This document shows positions 24,395-32,306 of a stretch of DNA of 33,188 nt, one piece after another. A program made the translations under genes and the position numbers. The notes beneath the pieces are model-generated. The model ran no database searches. It was not told where the DNA came from and saw only the letters and a list, made by a program, of their open reading frames with translations. Position 1 is the first letter of the stretch, and each line of letters opens with the position of its first letter. The stretch is from positions 1 through 33,188 of the forward strand of contig LUCE01000013.1 of NCBI GenBank assembly GCA_001593935.1, written 5' to 3'. The DNA comes from Candidatus Bathyarchaeota archaeon B26-2 (lineage in GTDB: Archaea; Thermoproteota; Bathyarchaeia; Bathyarchaeales; B26-1).

Positions 24395-25942
24395 TTGGAA
24401 GGAAAAGAGCAGAAGTATCCGTTGTTCTTGGGGGTAGACGTAGGCACCACAAATGTCCGATCGTTCATATTCAACTCGTTGGGTGAGGTTCTCGGACAGT
24501 CCTTCCGAGGGTTAACAATCCACAAGCCGAAGCCTGAGATGGCTGAGGAAGATACGGAAGAGATATGGAAGGCCACTTTAGAGACTATGAGAGATTCCAT
24601 GAAGACGTCAGGCGTTTCGGCGAGCGACGTGGCTATGGTGAGCTTCAGCGCCCAGATGCACGGGGTCTCCATGATAGACCGAGACGGAAAACCCCTAACG
24701 AGGCTGCTCACTTGGCTTGATCTCCGAGCGGCAAAGCAGTGTGAGAGGCTGAGCCAGATCATGGGCTCCTATGAAATCTACAGCCGGACGGGAGGCCCCC
24801 CGCTCTTCATCTACCCCCTCGCTAAAATCTTGTGGTTCAAGGAGAACTTGCCGGAGAAGTTTAAGAGATGCCATAAGCTGCTCTCGGCAAAAGACTACGT
24901 CATGTACAGAATGTTCGGAGAACCGTACCTAGACCGTTCGGTAGCCTCAGGTTCACAGCTCCTAAATGTTCACGACTTGAGATGGGACGAGATGATCCTT
25001 GAATTAGTCGAAATAGACCAAGATAAGCTTCCGACCCTGCGGGGTGAGACCGAGGTTGTTGGGGAGATCCCCCGTGAAGTATCTGAGTGCACGGGTTTAA
25101 AGAGGGGCACCCCAGTGGTCTTGGGCGCCTCTGACGCTGCGCTGAGTAACATCGGCCTCGGAGCCGTAGAGGAAGGCATAGCCGCGATCAACCTAGGCTC
25201 AAGCGGCGCGATAAGAGTACTCTCAGATAAGCCGTTCATCGACGAGGATGAGAGGGCGCGTTTCTTCTGTTACTACGCGGCTCAAGGACGCTGGCTTCCC
25301 GGAGGGGCTATAAATAACGCGGGTATCGTTCTACGGTGGTTTAGGGATGTCTTCGGAGAGCCCGAGGTTAGAGACGCGCTGAAGCTGGGAGTAGACCCCT
25401 ACGAGGTTATCACCAAGAAAGCTGCCAAGGTCAAGCCTGGAAGCGAAGGTTTGGTCATGGTGCCCTTCTTCGCCGGCGAGCGGTTCCCCGTCAGAGACCC
25501 CAAGGCGAAGGGTGTACTATTCGGTTTAACCCTGGCGCACGGCAGAGCCCACGTCATCAGGGCGATCATGGAGAGCGTCACATACACATTGAGATGGATC
25601 ATGGAGATCATGGAGAAACAAGGAGTAACGATCAAGGAGATAAGGATCGGTGGGGGAGGAGCCAGATCGAGCCTATGGAGGCAGATAGCCGCGGACGTTC
25701 TAGGAAGGACCGTAGTCCACACCGAGGTTGAGGAGGCCTCCGCTCTGGGAGCAGCCATGCTGGCCGCGATAAGCCTAGGACTCTATAGAGACTTAGAGGA
25801 CGCCTCTAAAGGCATGGTGAAGGCCGTGAGCCGCCACGAACCAGACCTGGAAGCTCACCAAAGATACACGAGTATGTTCGGTGTGTATAAGAGGTTATAC
25901 GAGACTCTGAGAGAATTTTATGATGAACTGCAGAGGATATGA
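24395..25942 (+). CDS. FGGY-family carbohydrate kinase (gluconokinase/xylulokinase-like)
   Basis: The 515-residue protein has the two actin-like FGGY domains. The N-terminal ATP-fold motif GVDVGTTNVRSF is at about residues 13-24, the sugar contact MHGVSMIDRDG at about 88-98, and LLTWLDLRA follows. TGGPPLFIYPLAKILW (about 131-146) resembles the substrate block of FGGY gluconokinases. The catalytic aspartate lies in LGASDAAL near 249. The adenosine loop GGGARSSLWRQIAADVLG is near 425-442. It phosphorylates a sugar or sugar acid in the cytosol. The start is TTG 24395; a second in-frame TTG nine codons later would remove part of the first strand. It is convergent with the DapA-family gene. Confidence 0.9.
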   Translation: MEGKEQKYPLFLGVDVGTTNVRSFIFNSLGEVLGQSFRGLTIHKPKPEMAEEDTEEIWKATLETMRDSMKTSGVSASDVAMVSFSAQMHGVSMIDRDGKPLTRLLTWLDLRAAKQCERLSQIMGSYEIYSRTGGPPLFIYPLAKILWFKENLPEKFKRCHKLLSAKDYVMYRMFGEPYLDRSVASGSQLLNVHDLRWDEMILELVEIDQDKLPTLRGETEVVGEIPREVSECTGLKRGTPVVLGASDAALSNIGLGAVEEGIAAINLGSSGAIRVLSDKPFIDEDERARFFCYYAAQGRWLPGGAINNAGIVLRWFRDVFGEPEVRDALKLGVDPYEVITKKAAKVKPGSEGLVMVPFFAGERFPVRDPKAKGVLFGLTLAHGRAHVIRAIMESVTYTLRWIMEIMEKQGVTIKEIRIGGGGARSSLWRQIAADVLGRTVVHTEVEEASALGAAMLAAISLGLYRDLEDASKGMVKAVSRHEPDLEAHQRYTSMFGVYKRLYETLREFYDELQRI

Positions 25943-25981
25943 CGCAGCTCGGTGTTGTTAAGCCTCACAATCCTTGGGGAC

Positions 25982-26875
25982 TCAGATTATTCCGAACCTT
26001 TCTAGGCTTTCCTTGAGAGTTTCCTTCTCTTCGTTGGTCATAGGTCTTAAGGGAGACGAGACCGTTCCGACGTCTATCCCACGCAGCCTCAACCCTTCCT
26101 TGTAAGGGGTAAGGTAAGGACCCCGTTTCATCGCGTTGCGTATATCGTTCAGCTTGAACTGTAGTTCTCTGGCCTTTTCGTAGTCTTTCATCTTCACTGC
26201 GTTGTAAATCTGGACGGGAAGCTCCGGCACCACGTTGCTAACCGCGCAGATGTGTGCGGCGGCCCCAACGACGAAGTTGGCGAAGATCAGGGAGTCACCG
26301 GCACTGATTATGGTGTAGTCTTTCCCGAACTTGTGGACGTACTCTTGTATCTGGTCAACCCGATAGCTTGTGTCCTTCACACCGCTCACGTTGGGGGATG
26401 CTTCAGCGATCTTCCCAAAGGTCTCTACACTGATGTTGTAACCTTGGCCGCTCACATTGTTGTACACGAACAATGGGAGGTCGACGGCCTCTCCTATGCG
26501 TTTGTAGTGCTGGATCAAACCTTTGGTGTCGGGCTTATAGAAGAATGGACCAACAGCCCCTATGGCGTCAACTCCTATATCCTCGGCGTGCTTCGCGAGT
26601 TCTATAGTCATCTCCGTGTCTTGTGTTCCTACGTGGAGAATGATGGGAACTCTCCCGTTGGTTCGGTCTACAACGATCTCGGCTGCCTTCTTCCTTTTTT
26701 CGAGTGAGAGCTTCATACCTTCTCCCGCCGTGCCTAAGGGAAAGAAACCCTGCACTCCATGCTCAATCTGGAAGTCGATCAGCTCCCCGAAGGAGTCTTC
26801 TTTGATCTGTTCATTTTCTGTCAGAGGCGTTACGAGAGCTGTGACTATCCCCTCAATTTTAAATTTTCTACTCAA
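25982..26875 (-). CDS. DapA/NanA-family class I aldolase or dehydratase
   Basis: The 297-residue TIM barrel has the Schiff-base lysine Lys167 (SGVKDTS), the proton-relay tyrosine Tyr138 (FVYNNVS), and the carboxylate-binding loop GTAGE (48-52). The family includes dihydrodipicolinate synthase, N-acetylneuraminate lyase, KDG aldolase and sugar-acid dehydratases. The loop GTAGEG differs from the usual GTTGE of DapA. The TTG 26875 start overlaps the end of the upstream hydroxyacid dehydrogenase gene by eight bases, so the two are coupled. GAGG lies eight bases before it. This coupling and the surrounding genes point to sugar-acid catabolism more than to lysine synthesis; no lysine gene is near. 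Substrate assignment is inference. Confidence 0.88.
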   Translation of the reverse strand: MSRKFKIEGIVTALVTPLTENEQIKEDSFGELIDFQIEHGVQGFFPLGTAGEGMKLSLEKRKKAAEIVVDRTNGRVPIILHVGTQDTEMTIELAKHAEDIGVDAIGAVGPFFYKPDTKGLIQHYKRIGEAVDLPLFVYNNVSGQGYNISVETFGKIAEASPNVSGVKDTSYRVDQIQEYVHKFGKDYTIISAGDSLIFANFVVGAAAHICAVSNVVPELPVQIYNAVKMKDYEKARELQFKLNDIRNAMKRGPYLTPYKEGLRLRGIDVGTVSSPLRPMTNEEKETLKESLERFGII

Positions 26876-27875
26876 GGAAGACGCCTCTTTCTTTTAATCT
26901 TTCTAGGACCTCAACGTTAGCGATATGTTCTGGTTTCTTCCCACTAAAAAATCTTACTACGTCTTCAGCGTTCATCATATCCATTCTTTTGATGGCCTCC
27001 TCGGTGTAAGCCGCGATGTGAGGTGTCGTAACGACGTTGTCCAGTTCAAAGAGAGGGAAATCGGCGCTTGGAGGCTCCTTGCTGTAGACGTCTACAGCAG
27101 CACCGGCGATCCTCTTTTCCTTTAAGGCCTTATAGAGGGCCTCCTCGTCCACCACGGGTCCCCTAGCCGTGTTTATCAGGTAGGCACTCTTCTTCATGAG
27201 GTTCAGCTCTTCCGCTCCGATCATGCCACGGGTCTCTTCGGTCAAGTCGACGTGGAGGGTAACAAAGTCGGACTCTCTTAATAGAGTCTTCAAGTCCACG
27301 TACTGAACCCCCAGCTCCCTCTCCAAGTGTCTCTTCCTAGTTCTGCTGTAGTATAGAACCCTCATGTCGAACCCCTTAACCCTCCTCGCTACAAGGGTCC
27401 CTATCGTACCGAGACCGACTATCCCAAGGGTCTTCCCCCCGATCTCCGTCCCTATGAACTCTCTTGAGTCCCACCTCCCCCGAATCGTTGAGGCGTGAGC
27501 CTTAGGAATGTGCCTTGCCACAGAGATCATGAGCCCGACTGTGAAGTCGGCCACCGCGTCGGCGTTAGCAGCCGGCGTGTAAGTGACAATGATGTTGTTT
27601 TCGGTGGCTGCCTTCAAGTCGACGTTACTGACGCTGACGCCGTGTCTAGCAACGATCTTCAGCCTCCTAGCGCTTTCAATTATCTTTCGGTCGATCTTGT
27701 CGTTGCCGACGATTAGCCCATCAACGTCCCTAACTGCCTCTAACAACTCTGCCTCACTCATGGTCCTACCGTACGGGTTCCTCTCCACGTCAGCCACCGA
27801 CTTGACGAGCTCTAAAGCCCTCGCACAACGCCTACCGAAGGACCTAGATGTGACGTAGACTTTGGGTTTCTCCAT
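26868..27875 (-). CDS. D-2-hydroxyacid dehydrogenase (GhrB/phosphoglycerate dehydrogenase family)
   Basis: From ATG 27875 the protein is 335 residues. GAGGGA stands just upstream, whereas the longer TTG 27893 has no such site. The NAD(P) domain shows GIVGLGTIGTLVARRV, and after the second strand YYSRTRK, with no acidic residue and basic ones present, which favours NADPH as in GhrB/2-ketogluconate reductases. The catalytic arginine is in NTARGPVVDE, the glutamate in the preceding acidic segment, and the histidine in TTPHIAAYT. The ACT or regulatory domains of long phosphoglycerate dehydrogenases are absent. It likely reduces a 2-keto acid such as hydroxypyruvate, glyoxylate or 2-ketogluconate. 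It leads a two-gene operon with the DapA-family gene. Confidence 0.9.
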   Translation of the reverse strand: MEKPKVYVTSRSFGRRCARALELVKSVADVERNPYGRTMSEAELLEAVRDVDGLIVGNDKIDRKIIESARRLKIVARHGVSVSNVDLKAATENNIIVTYTPAANADAVADFTVGLMISVARHIPKAHASTIRGRWDSREFIGTEIGGKTLGIVGLGTIGTLVARRVKGFDMRVLYYSRTRKRHLERELGVQYVDLKTLLRESDFVTLHVDLTEETRGMIGAEELNLMKKSAYLINTARGPVVDEEALYKALKEKRIAGAAVDVYSKEPPSADFPLFELDNVVTTPHIAAYTEEAIKRMDMMNAEDVVRFFSGKKPEHIANVEVLERLKERGVFLE

Positions 27876-27893
27876 CGTTCTTCCCTCAATCAA

Positions 27894-27988
27894 CCCGAGA
27901 TCGCTAAGTCACTCTTCGTCTAACCCTTATATAGGCTTTTAACGGTCTTCAGGGATATTTACTGCTGCGACGAGAAGGCGTTGAGGGT
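27894..27988. promoter_or_regulatory. Divergent promoter region between hydroxyacid dehydrogenase and metE-like gene
   Basis: CTTATATAGG at 27926-27935 is nearly symmetric and could serve as TATA box in both directions. It is about 50 bases from the minus-strand ATG and 54-75 from the two candidate plus-strand starts. GGATATTT at 27953-27960 is a second plus-strand candidate. Confidence 0.4.
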
Positions 27989-28993
27989 GTGGGCGGGGAT
28001 GATAGACCTATGGATTTGAGGAGTATAAAGGGCGTATATACGGCTACTATCGGGAGTTTTCCTCTCGAAGACTCGGTGGGGAATAGGGCGAGGTGTCTAG
28101 GAGACCTCGTGAGTGTCGGTGTCGACTTCCCGAACTATCCCCAGCTCGTCGGGATGGGAGAGCAGTTTCTAGAGGATCTCGTGAGGGAGAGATGTAACAT
28201 ACTCAGAGGTGAGAGTGGAACTTACGCCCTAGAAGGCGACCGGTTGACCTTGCCGAGCTCGCCTCCGGGCATAGAACCCTTCACTTGGGCTCTTAGATAC
28301 CTCAAAGAGAAAGGCCTGCACGAGGAAGTGAGGTTACGAGCCTCGATAACAGGACCATTCACACTGGCCTCTTACATAAAGATCGAGAGCAAGCGAACCT
28401 ACCCGTTCAACAGAGCCGTCTCCGAGATAGAACTGGTTAGGCAGATCTCAGAGATAATCTCGATGAGCTGTAAAGCCGTCGCAGAAGGCGCGGCCATGAC
28501 CTCTATAGACGAGCCCGTCCTAAGCATGATAGTCGGGCTTAGGGTACCCTTCAAGTATGGGGAAGAGGAGATAATCGATGTCTATAACAGCCTCAGGAGG
28601 AGCTGCGGAGAAGTCCCGACAGGAACACACATCTGCGGGAGAATCTCGCCAAGATTGGCGGAGACACTTCTAAAAACCGATCTAGACTTTCTGAGCCATG
28701 AGTTCCATGACACCCCAAAGAACTTCGAGGTATATCGCCCGAGCGAGGTTAGAAGAAGCGGGAAGATACTCTCCGTTGGGTGCGTATCAAGTAGGAACCC
28801 GAGAGTTGAGACTGTTAGGGAGATTCTAAACATAATGGAGGCGTCCATCAAGAGGTATGGGGGCGACATAATATTTACGCCAGACTGCGGATTCAAGAAC
28901 CTCGTTGTCGAGGGGTCGAGGGAACTCGGGTACAAAGCATCGATCGAGAAGCTGAAGAACCTCGTCCAGGCTGCTAGGAAGGTAAAGGGGTAA
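27989..28993 (+). CDS. Core MetE-type methionine synthase (catalytic domain only)
   Basis: The 334-residue product is the C-terminal catalytic barrel of cobalamin-independent methionine synthase (COG0620). It has the conserved start YTATIGSFP, TGPFTLAS, and the homocysteine/zinc set: His and Cys in GTHICG (about 214 and 216), Glu in SHEFHD (about 239), and Cys in TPDCGF (about 299). The N-terminal half that binds folate polyglutamate in long MetE is absent, as in other archaeal core MetE proteins. Some of these take methyl groups from methylcobalamin or a corrinoid protein, so the donor here is open. GTG 27989 or ATG 28010 may be the start; family similarity begins after the ATG. It is five bases from the convergent DHH gene and near the SAM synthetase gene. 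Confidence 0.88.
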   Translation: MGGDDRPMDLRSIKGVYTATIGSFPLEDSVGNRARCLGDLVSVGVDFPNYPQLVGMGEQFLEDLVRERCNILRGESGTYALEGDRLTLPSSPPGIEPFTWALRYLKEKGLHEEVRLRASITGPFTLASYIKIESKRTYPFNRAVSEIELVRQISEIISMSCKAVAEGAAMTSIDEPVLSMIVGLRVPFKYGEEEIIDVYNSLRRSCGEVPTGTHICGRISPRLAETLLKTDLDFLSHEFHDTPKNFEVYRPSEVRRSGKILSVGCVSSRNPRVETVREILNIMEASIKRYGGDIIFTPDCGFKNLVVEGSRELGYKASIEKLKNLVQAARKVKG

Positions 28994-28998
28994 AGGAC

Positions 28999-30189
28999 TT
29001 ACGAGCCAGCCTTGAAGGTCTCAAGGACGGCCTCAGCGTTCTTTATGAGTGTCTCCTTCTTCTCCGTCGGGACTACGACGCTGGCGGCGTACTCGTGGCC
29101 ATCCGCAACTCCGAACTCTTCAGAGGCCTTCACCAGTAGGTTGACGGTGCTCATGGCCTTCCCCTCTTTTATGAGGGTTCTCAATCTACCCGGAGCCCTA
29201 ACTGAGGCCTTAACGAAGTTGCCCTCGAGCCTGCCCCATCCCGGAACTATGTTCTGGAGGTTCATCATGCCGATTATGTACTTGTCCGGTTTGATGAGCC
29301 TTTTCTGGTAGGATAAGAAGGAACAGAACTGCCCTATGACCTTCGAGCCCATGCCGTGGTATAGGCTGCCCGCGTCGAACCATTGAATGTGGGCGCTCTC
29401 TCGGAGGCGTTCCCGGTAGAGCCTAGCTATGAGCCTTCGGTTTGCAGCCTTTCTGCGGGCCTCTAAGTCAGCTATCATCCTCTCGGTCTCCTCGGTTAAG
29501 CCTTCTAGACAAGCCTTGACGCCGACATCCGGTCCTCCCTCATAGTAGCCGACCGGACCGAGTATCTGGAGCTTTGAGAAGAGGCTCTTGACCGTAACCC
29601 CGAGCCTAACGATCCTGACCCTCCTCCCCTCAACCTTGACTAAACCGTCTCTGAGGGCCTCCTCTAAGACGAGCCTATTGAGGCCCTTGATCCCGCTCGG
29701 AATCTCTTGGCTTCCGACCAATGCTAGGTATGAGAGGTCTCTATTCCTCTCGTTCATGACCTTCGAGAAGAGGTAGCAGACGGTTGCCCCCGAGAAGTCT
29801 TCCTCGCCTTTAAATCCGTAGTTCTCCAAGTTGAGGTCGTATATCTTCGGGTCTTCTGGAGCTCTGGGGTTGTGGTGGTCGAGTATTATCGTGAGGTTCC
29901 TCCCCCTGTTAAACCTTGAGATGAGGTCGCCGTGGGCTGAGCCTATATCCGCGTAGATTATAATTCCATCCCAATCTCTGTGGATGGATAGTATGACCTC
30001 TGGATACACCTTCTCGAGGCATAGGAGCTTGACATGGTAGCCTTTTCTCTCAACGGCGGCCTTGACTGTTGCGGCTGAGGAGAGCCCGTCGGCATCGTCG
30101 TGGTGGACGAGGAGTATCTTCTCTTCTCCCGACCGCCTCATCTCCGAGATCGCTTCTGAGGCCCTCTCGATGAACCCCTCTATGCTCAT
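28999..30189 (-). CDS. DHH-family phosphoesterase (RecJ-like nuclease/exopolyphosphatase-type)
   Basis: The 396-residue protein shows DHH motifs: HHDDADGLSSA (motif I), YADIG (motif II) and ILDHHNP (motif III, the name-giving DHH). The C-terminal DHHA1 domain carries DGHEYAASVVV in place of the usual G-G-H-x-x-A. These residues bind two manganese ions and hydrolyse phosphodiesters in RecJ, NrnA and archaeal GAN-type nucleases. It is a cytosolic protein with a short-RNA or ssDNA exonuclease role by analogy. An ATG at 30228 would add 13 residues but overlaps an AT-rich CTTAAATG; ATG 30189 has GGAG seven bases ahead and is chosen. The gene follows the HTH-CBS gene in the same direction. Confidence 0.9.
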   Translation of the reverse strand: MSIEGFIERASEAISEMRRSGEEKILLVHHDDADGLSSAATVKAAVERKGYHVKLLCLEKVYPEVILSIHRDWDGIIIYADIGSAHGDLISRFNRGRNLTIILDHHNPRAPEDPKIYDLNLENYGFKGEEDFSGATVCYLFSKVMNERNRDLSYLALVGSQEIPSGIKGLNRLVLEEALRDGLVKVEGRRVRIVRLGVTVKSLFSKLQILGPVGYYEGGPDVGVKACLEGLTEETERMIADLEARRKAANRRLIARLYRERLRESAHIQWFDAGSLYHGMGSKVIGQFCSFLSYQKRLIKPDKYIIGMMNLQNIVPGWGRLEGNFVKASVRAPGRLRTLIKEGKAMSTVNLLVKASEEFGVADGHEYAASVVVPTEKKETLIKNAEAVLETFKAGS

Positions 30190-30241
30190 GGTCGGTCTCC
30201 AAGTAGTCCTAATATTGAACCTTCCCATTTAAGTTCTAAAC

Positions 30242-30784
30242 TTATATAGGTTCTGAGACGGTCTTGAGGAGGTCTGAACGGGTTATTATGCCGACAACTT
30301 TCCCATCCTTCACAACTAGGACTCCGGGATACTTCTCCAGCAGCGACCTCGCGACGCTCGTATCTGCGTCTTCTGCAACGCTTGGGAGTGGAGGACCCAT
30401 GATCCTCTCCACATTCTCGTCGGCGATCGTTGGACTTAGGTTCTTAACGATATCTTCTTCAGTGACTGTGCCTATGACTCGGCCTCCATCGATAACTGGG
30501 AGCTGCGATATAGCGTGTCTCACCATGAGGTCGCTCACGTAATGAACCTTGTCCTCAGGCTTGACCGAGATGACGCCTTTTGTCATTATGTCTCGGCACT
30601 TCATCCTCCGGCCCTCAACGAGAACCTCCAGTATCTTATTCACAGTCGAGAGCCTCGGGTCAACCTTCTCGTTCTCGATTTTGGCGATGTGAGCTTGTGA
30701 GACTCCGACCATCTCTGCTAGCTGGCTCTGAGTCAGGCCGGCTTCAACCCTGAGTCTTCTTATTGTGGAGCCTCTTATCAACAA
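30242..30784 (-). CDS. XRE-type HTH regulator with two CBS domains
   Basis: Residues 3-55 form a Cro/XRE helix-turn-helix (TIRRLRVEAGLTQSQLAEMV, then GVSQAHIAKIENEKVDPRLS). Two CBS modules follow (about 62-120 and 124-178), with GGRVIGTVTEEDI and DGKVVGIITRSDL as their characteristic ends. The layout matches archaeal COG3620 regulators. CBS pairs bind adenosyl ligands such as AMP, ATP or SAM, so the protein is likely a DNA-binding sensor of one of these. TTG 30784 has a near-perfect GGAGGT six bases upstream, which settles the start. It is divergent from SAM synthetase across a promoter holding an inverted repeat, so control of that gene and self-control are plausible, as inference. Confidence 0.92.
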   Translation of the reverse strand: MLIRGSTIRRLRVEAGLTQSQLAEMVGVSQAHIAKIENEKVDPRLSTVNKILEVLVEGRRMKCRDIMTKGVISVKPEDKVHYVSDLMVRHAISQLPVIDGGRVIGTVTEEDIVKNLSPTIADENVERIMGPPLPSVAEDADTSVARSLLEKYPGVLVVKDGKVVGIITRSDLLKTVSEPI

Positions 30785-30810
30785 CGAATAACCTCCAGTT
30801 ATTTTTCGTA

Positions 30811-30847
30811 GAAGATAATAGCATAAGTTATATATTAGTATATCTTC
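30811..30847. promoter_or_regulatory. Shared divergent promoter with 7-bp inverted repeat (candidate operator)
   Basis: GAAGATA (30811-30817) and TATCTTC (30841-30847) are perfect inverted arms 23 bases apart. Between them lie overlapping TATA-like elements for both genes, including ATAAGTTAT (30823-30831, itself an odd-centred palindrome) and ATATATTAGTATAT (30830-30843). Each arm falls between a TATA box and its expected transcription start, a typical place for repression. Confidence 0.5.
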
Positions 30848-30881
30848 ATAGAGTCAGAAGTTGCCAGAAAAGGCGTTGCCT

Positions 30882-32090
30882 ATGAGGAACATAATCGTTA
30901 ATGGTTTGAAACAGACCCCCCTCGAGGAGCAGAGGTTCGAGATCATAGAGAGGAAGGGCCTAGGCCACCCCGACACGATATGTGACTCTATAATGAACGA
31001 GGTCTCCGTCAGGCTGAGCAAGGAGTACCTAGAACGTTTCGGAGCTGTGATGCACCACAACATCGATAAGGCCCTCCTCGTCGCCGGAGAGGTTGAGACG
31101 AGGTTCGGAGGAGGCGTGGTAAAGAACCCTATGAGGCTGATCTTTGGAGACCGGGCCACCTACAAGGTCGGCGAGGTCGAGATACCCATAGAAGAGATAG
31201 CCATCCAAACGGCGAAAGAATGGATCAGGAAGAACTTGAGGTTCGTTGACCCTGATGAACACGTTACATACCAAGTGGAGATAAAGCCTGGTTCTACCGC
31301 GTTAACCGACATCTTCAAGAGGGGAGGAAGAACTCTGGGAGCCAACGACACGTCGGCGGCCGTAGGGTGGGCTCCATTGACCAAGACCGAGAAGGCAGTT
31401 CTCAACCTCGAGAAGTACCTAAACTCTGAAGAGTTTAAGAGGAGGTTCCCGGAGTCTGGAGAGGACGTGAAGGTCATGGGGCTCAGGGACGGCGATAAAC
31501 TCGACCTAACCGTCTCGATGGCCTTCGTCGATAGGTTCTTCGAGGACGAGAAACAGTACTTCGAGAAGAAAGCGGAGGTGCTGGAGGAGATCAATAGGTT
31601 CGTTAAGGAGAAGTACGAATTTGAGGAGATAAATGTTCAACTGAACACCTTGGACACGGCGGGCAGGGGAGTTGACGGCATCTACCTAACGGTTCTAGGA
31701 ACAAGCGCCGACGGAGCTGACTCAGGGCAGATAGGGAGAGGAAACCGGATAAATGGCCTCATCTCGCTGAATAGACCTCAATGCTCAGAGGCAGCGGCCG
31801 GGAAAAACCCGGTCAGCCACGTTGGAAAGATATACAACCTACTAACCCACAAGATTGCGAACGAGATATACGAACAGGTAGACGGCTTAAAGGAGGTCTA
31901 CGTCTGGATACTGGGCAAGATCGGCCAACCGATAGACCAACCTGCCATAGCCACCGTCCAAGTCATAACCGCGCCGGGAACCACCATAAAGTCCTTGAAG
32001 AAGAGCATAGAACGGATCGTAGACTTTGAACTCGAGAATATAGATAAGTTCTGTATGGATCTAGCCTACGGAAGAATCCCAATCTGCTAG
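30882..32090 (+). CDS. mat: Archaeal S-adenosylmethionine synthetase
   Basis: The enzyme makes SAM from methionine and ATP. The archaeal form is unrelated at simple sequence level to bacterial MetK. The start block MRNIIVNGL followed by ERKGLGHPDTICDSI, then HHNIDKALLVAGEVETRFGGG and the C-terminal IGQPIDQPAIATV, fit archaeal MATs such as MJ1208 as I remember it. ATG 30882 gives 402 residues, the family length; an upstream TTG (30861) would add seven and lies near the expected transcription start. The protein is cytosolic and probably essential. Its gene is divergent from the HTH-CBS gene, with MetE three genes away, forming a methionine/SAM neighbourhood. Confidence 0.95.
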   Translation: MRNIIVNGLKQTPLEEQRFEIIERKGLGHPDTICDSIMNEVSVRLSKEYLERFGAVMHHNIDKALLVAGEVETRFGGGVVKNPMRLIFGDRATYKVGEVEIPIEEIAIQTAKEWIRKNLRFVDPDEHVTYQVEIKPGSTALTDIFKRGGRTLGANDTSAAVGWAPLTKTEKAVLNLEKYLNSEEFKRRFPESGEDVKVMGLRDGDKLDLTVSMAFVDRFFEDEKQYFEKKAEVLEEINRFVKEKYEFEEINVQLNTLDTAGRGVDGIYLTVLGTSADGADSGQIGRGNRINGLISLNRPQCSEAAAGKNPVSHVGKIYNLLTHKIANEIYEQVDGLKEVYVWILGKIGQPIDQPAIATVQVITAPGTTIKSLKKSIERIVDFELENIDKFCMDLAYGRIPIC

Positions 32091-32098
32091 CCTTTTTC
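32091..32098 (+). terminator. T-tract after SAM synthetase
   Basis: CCTTTTTC directly after the stop codon is a simple pyrimidine/T run of the type used for archaeal intrinsic termination. No strong hairpin precedes it. Confidence 0.3.
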
Positions 32099-32267
32099 AT
32101 TCTGATTATTAGTAGAGTTACTGGTGAATCACTCCAGAGAATCCTCGACCAGTTCGGGACAGAGTTCGGTTCACGCACCATATCTTCGTTATATTGACCT
32201 CAAACTTAACACGGGTGGGTTCGGAGTTTCGGCTACGCCTTGCCGGCGGACCAGTCACCGCTCTCAT

Positions 32268-32280
32268 AATAAATCTTATA
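32268..32280 (+). promoter_or_regulatory. TATA-like box for the primase-like gene
   Basis: ATAAATCTTATAG-type sequence lies about 30 bases before ATG 32307. AGGT at 32297-32300 is a possible ribosome site. The rest of the 32091-32306 gap (216 bases) holds a GC-rich part (about 32210-32260) in which I could not fold a tRNA. Confidence 0.35.
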
Positions 32281-32306
32281 GTGCAAATACTGGAATAGGT
32301 TACTTC

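Noticed and set aside
10836-26875. Complete sialic-acid degradation pathway (sialidase, NanA, NagB)
   Set aside because: NanK, NanE and NagA are not present, the genes are far apart, and the DapA-family member cannot be assigned to NanA from its loop.
32199-32262. GC-rich segment that might be a tRNA or other stable RNA
   Set aside because: Neither strand gave an acceptor stem with a proper T-loop (GGTTCRA-type) and anticodon arm in the right spacing.
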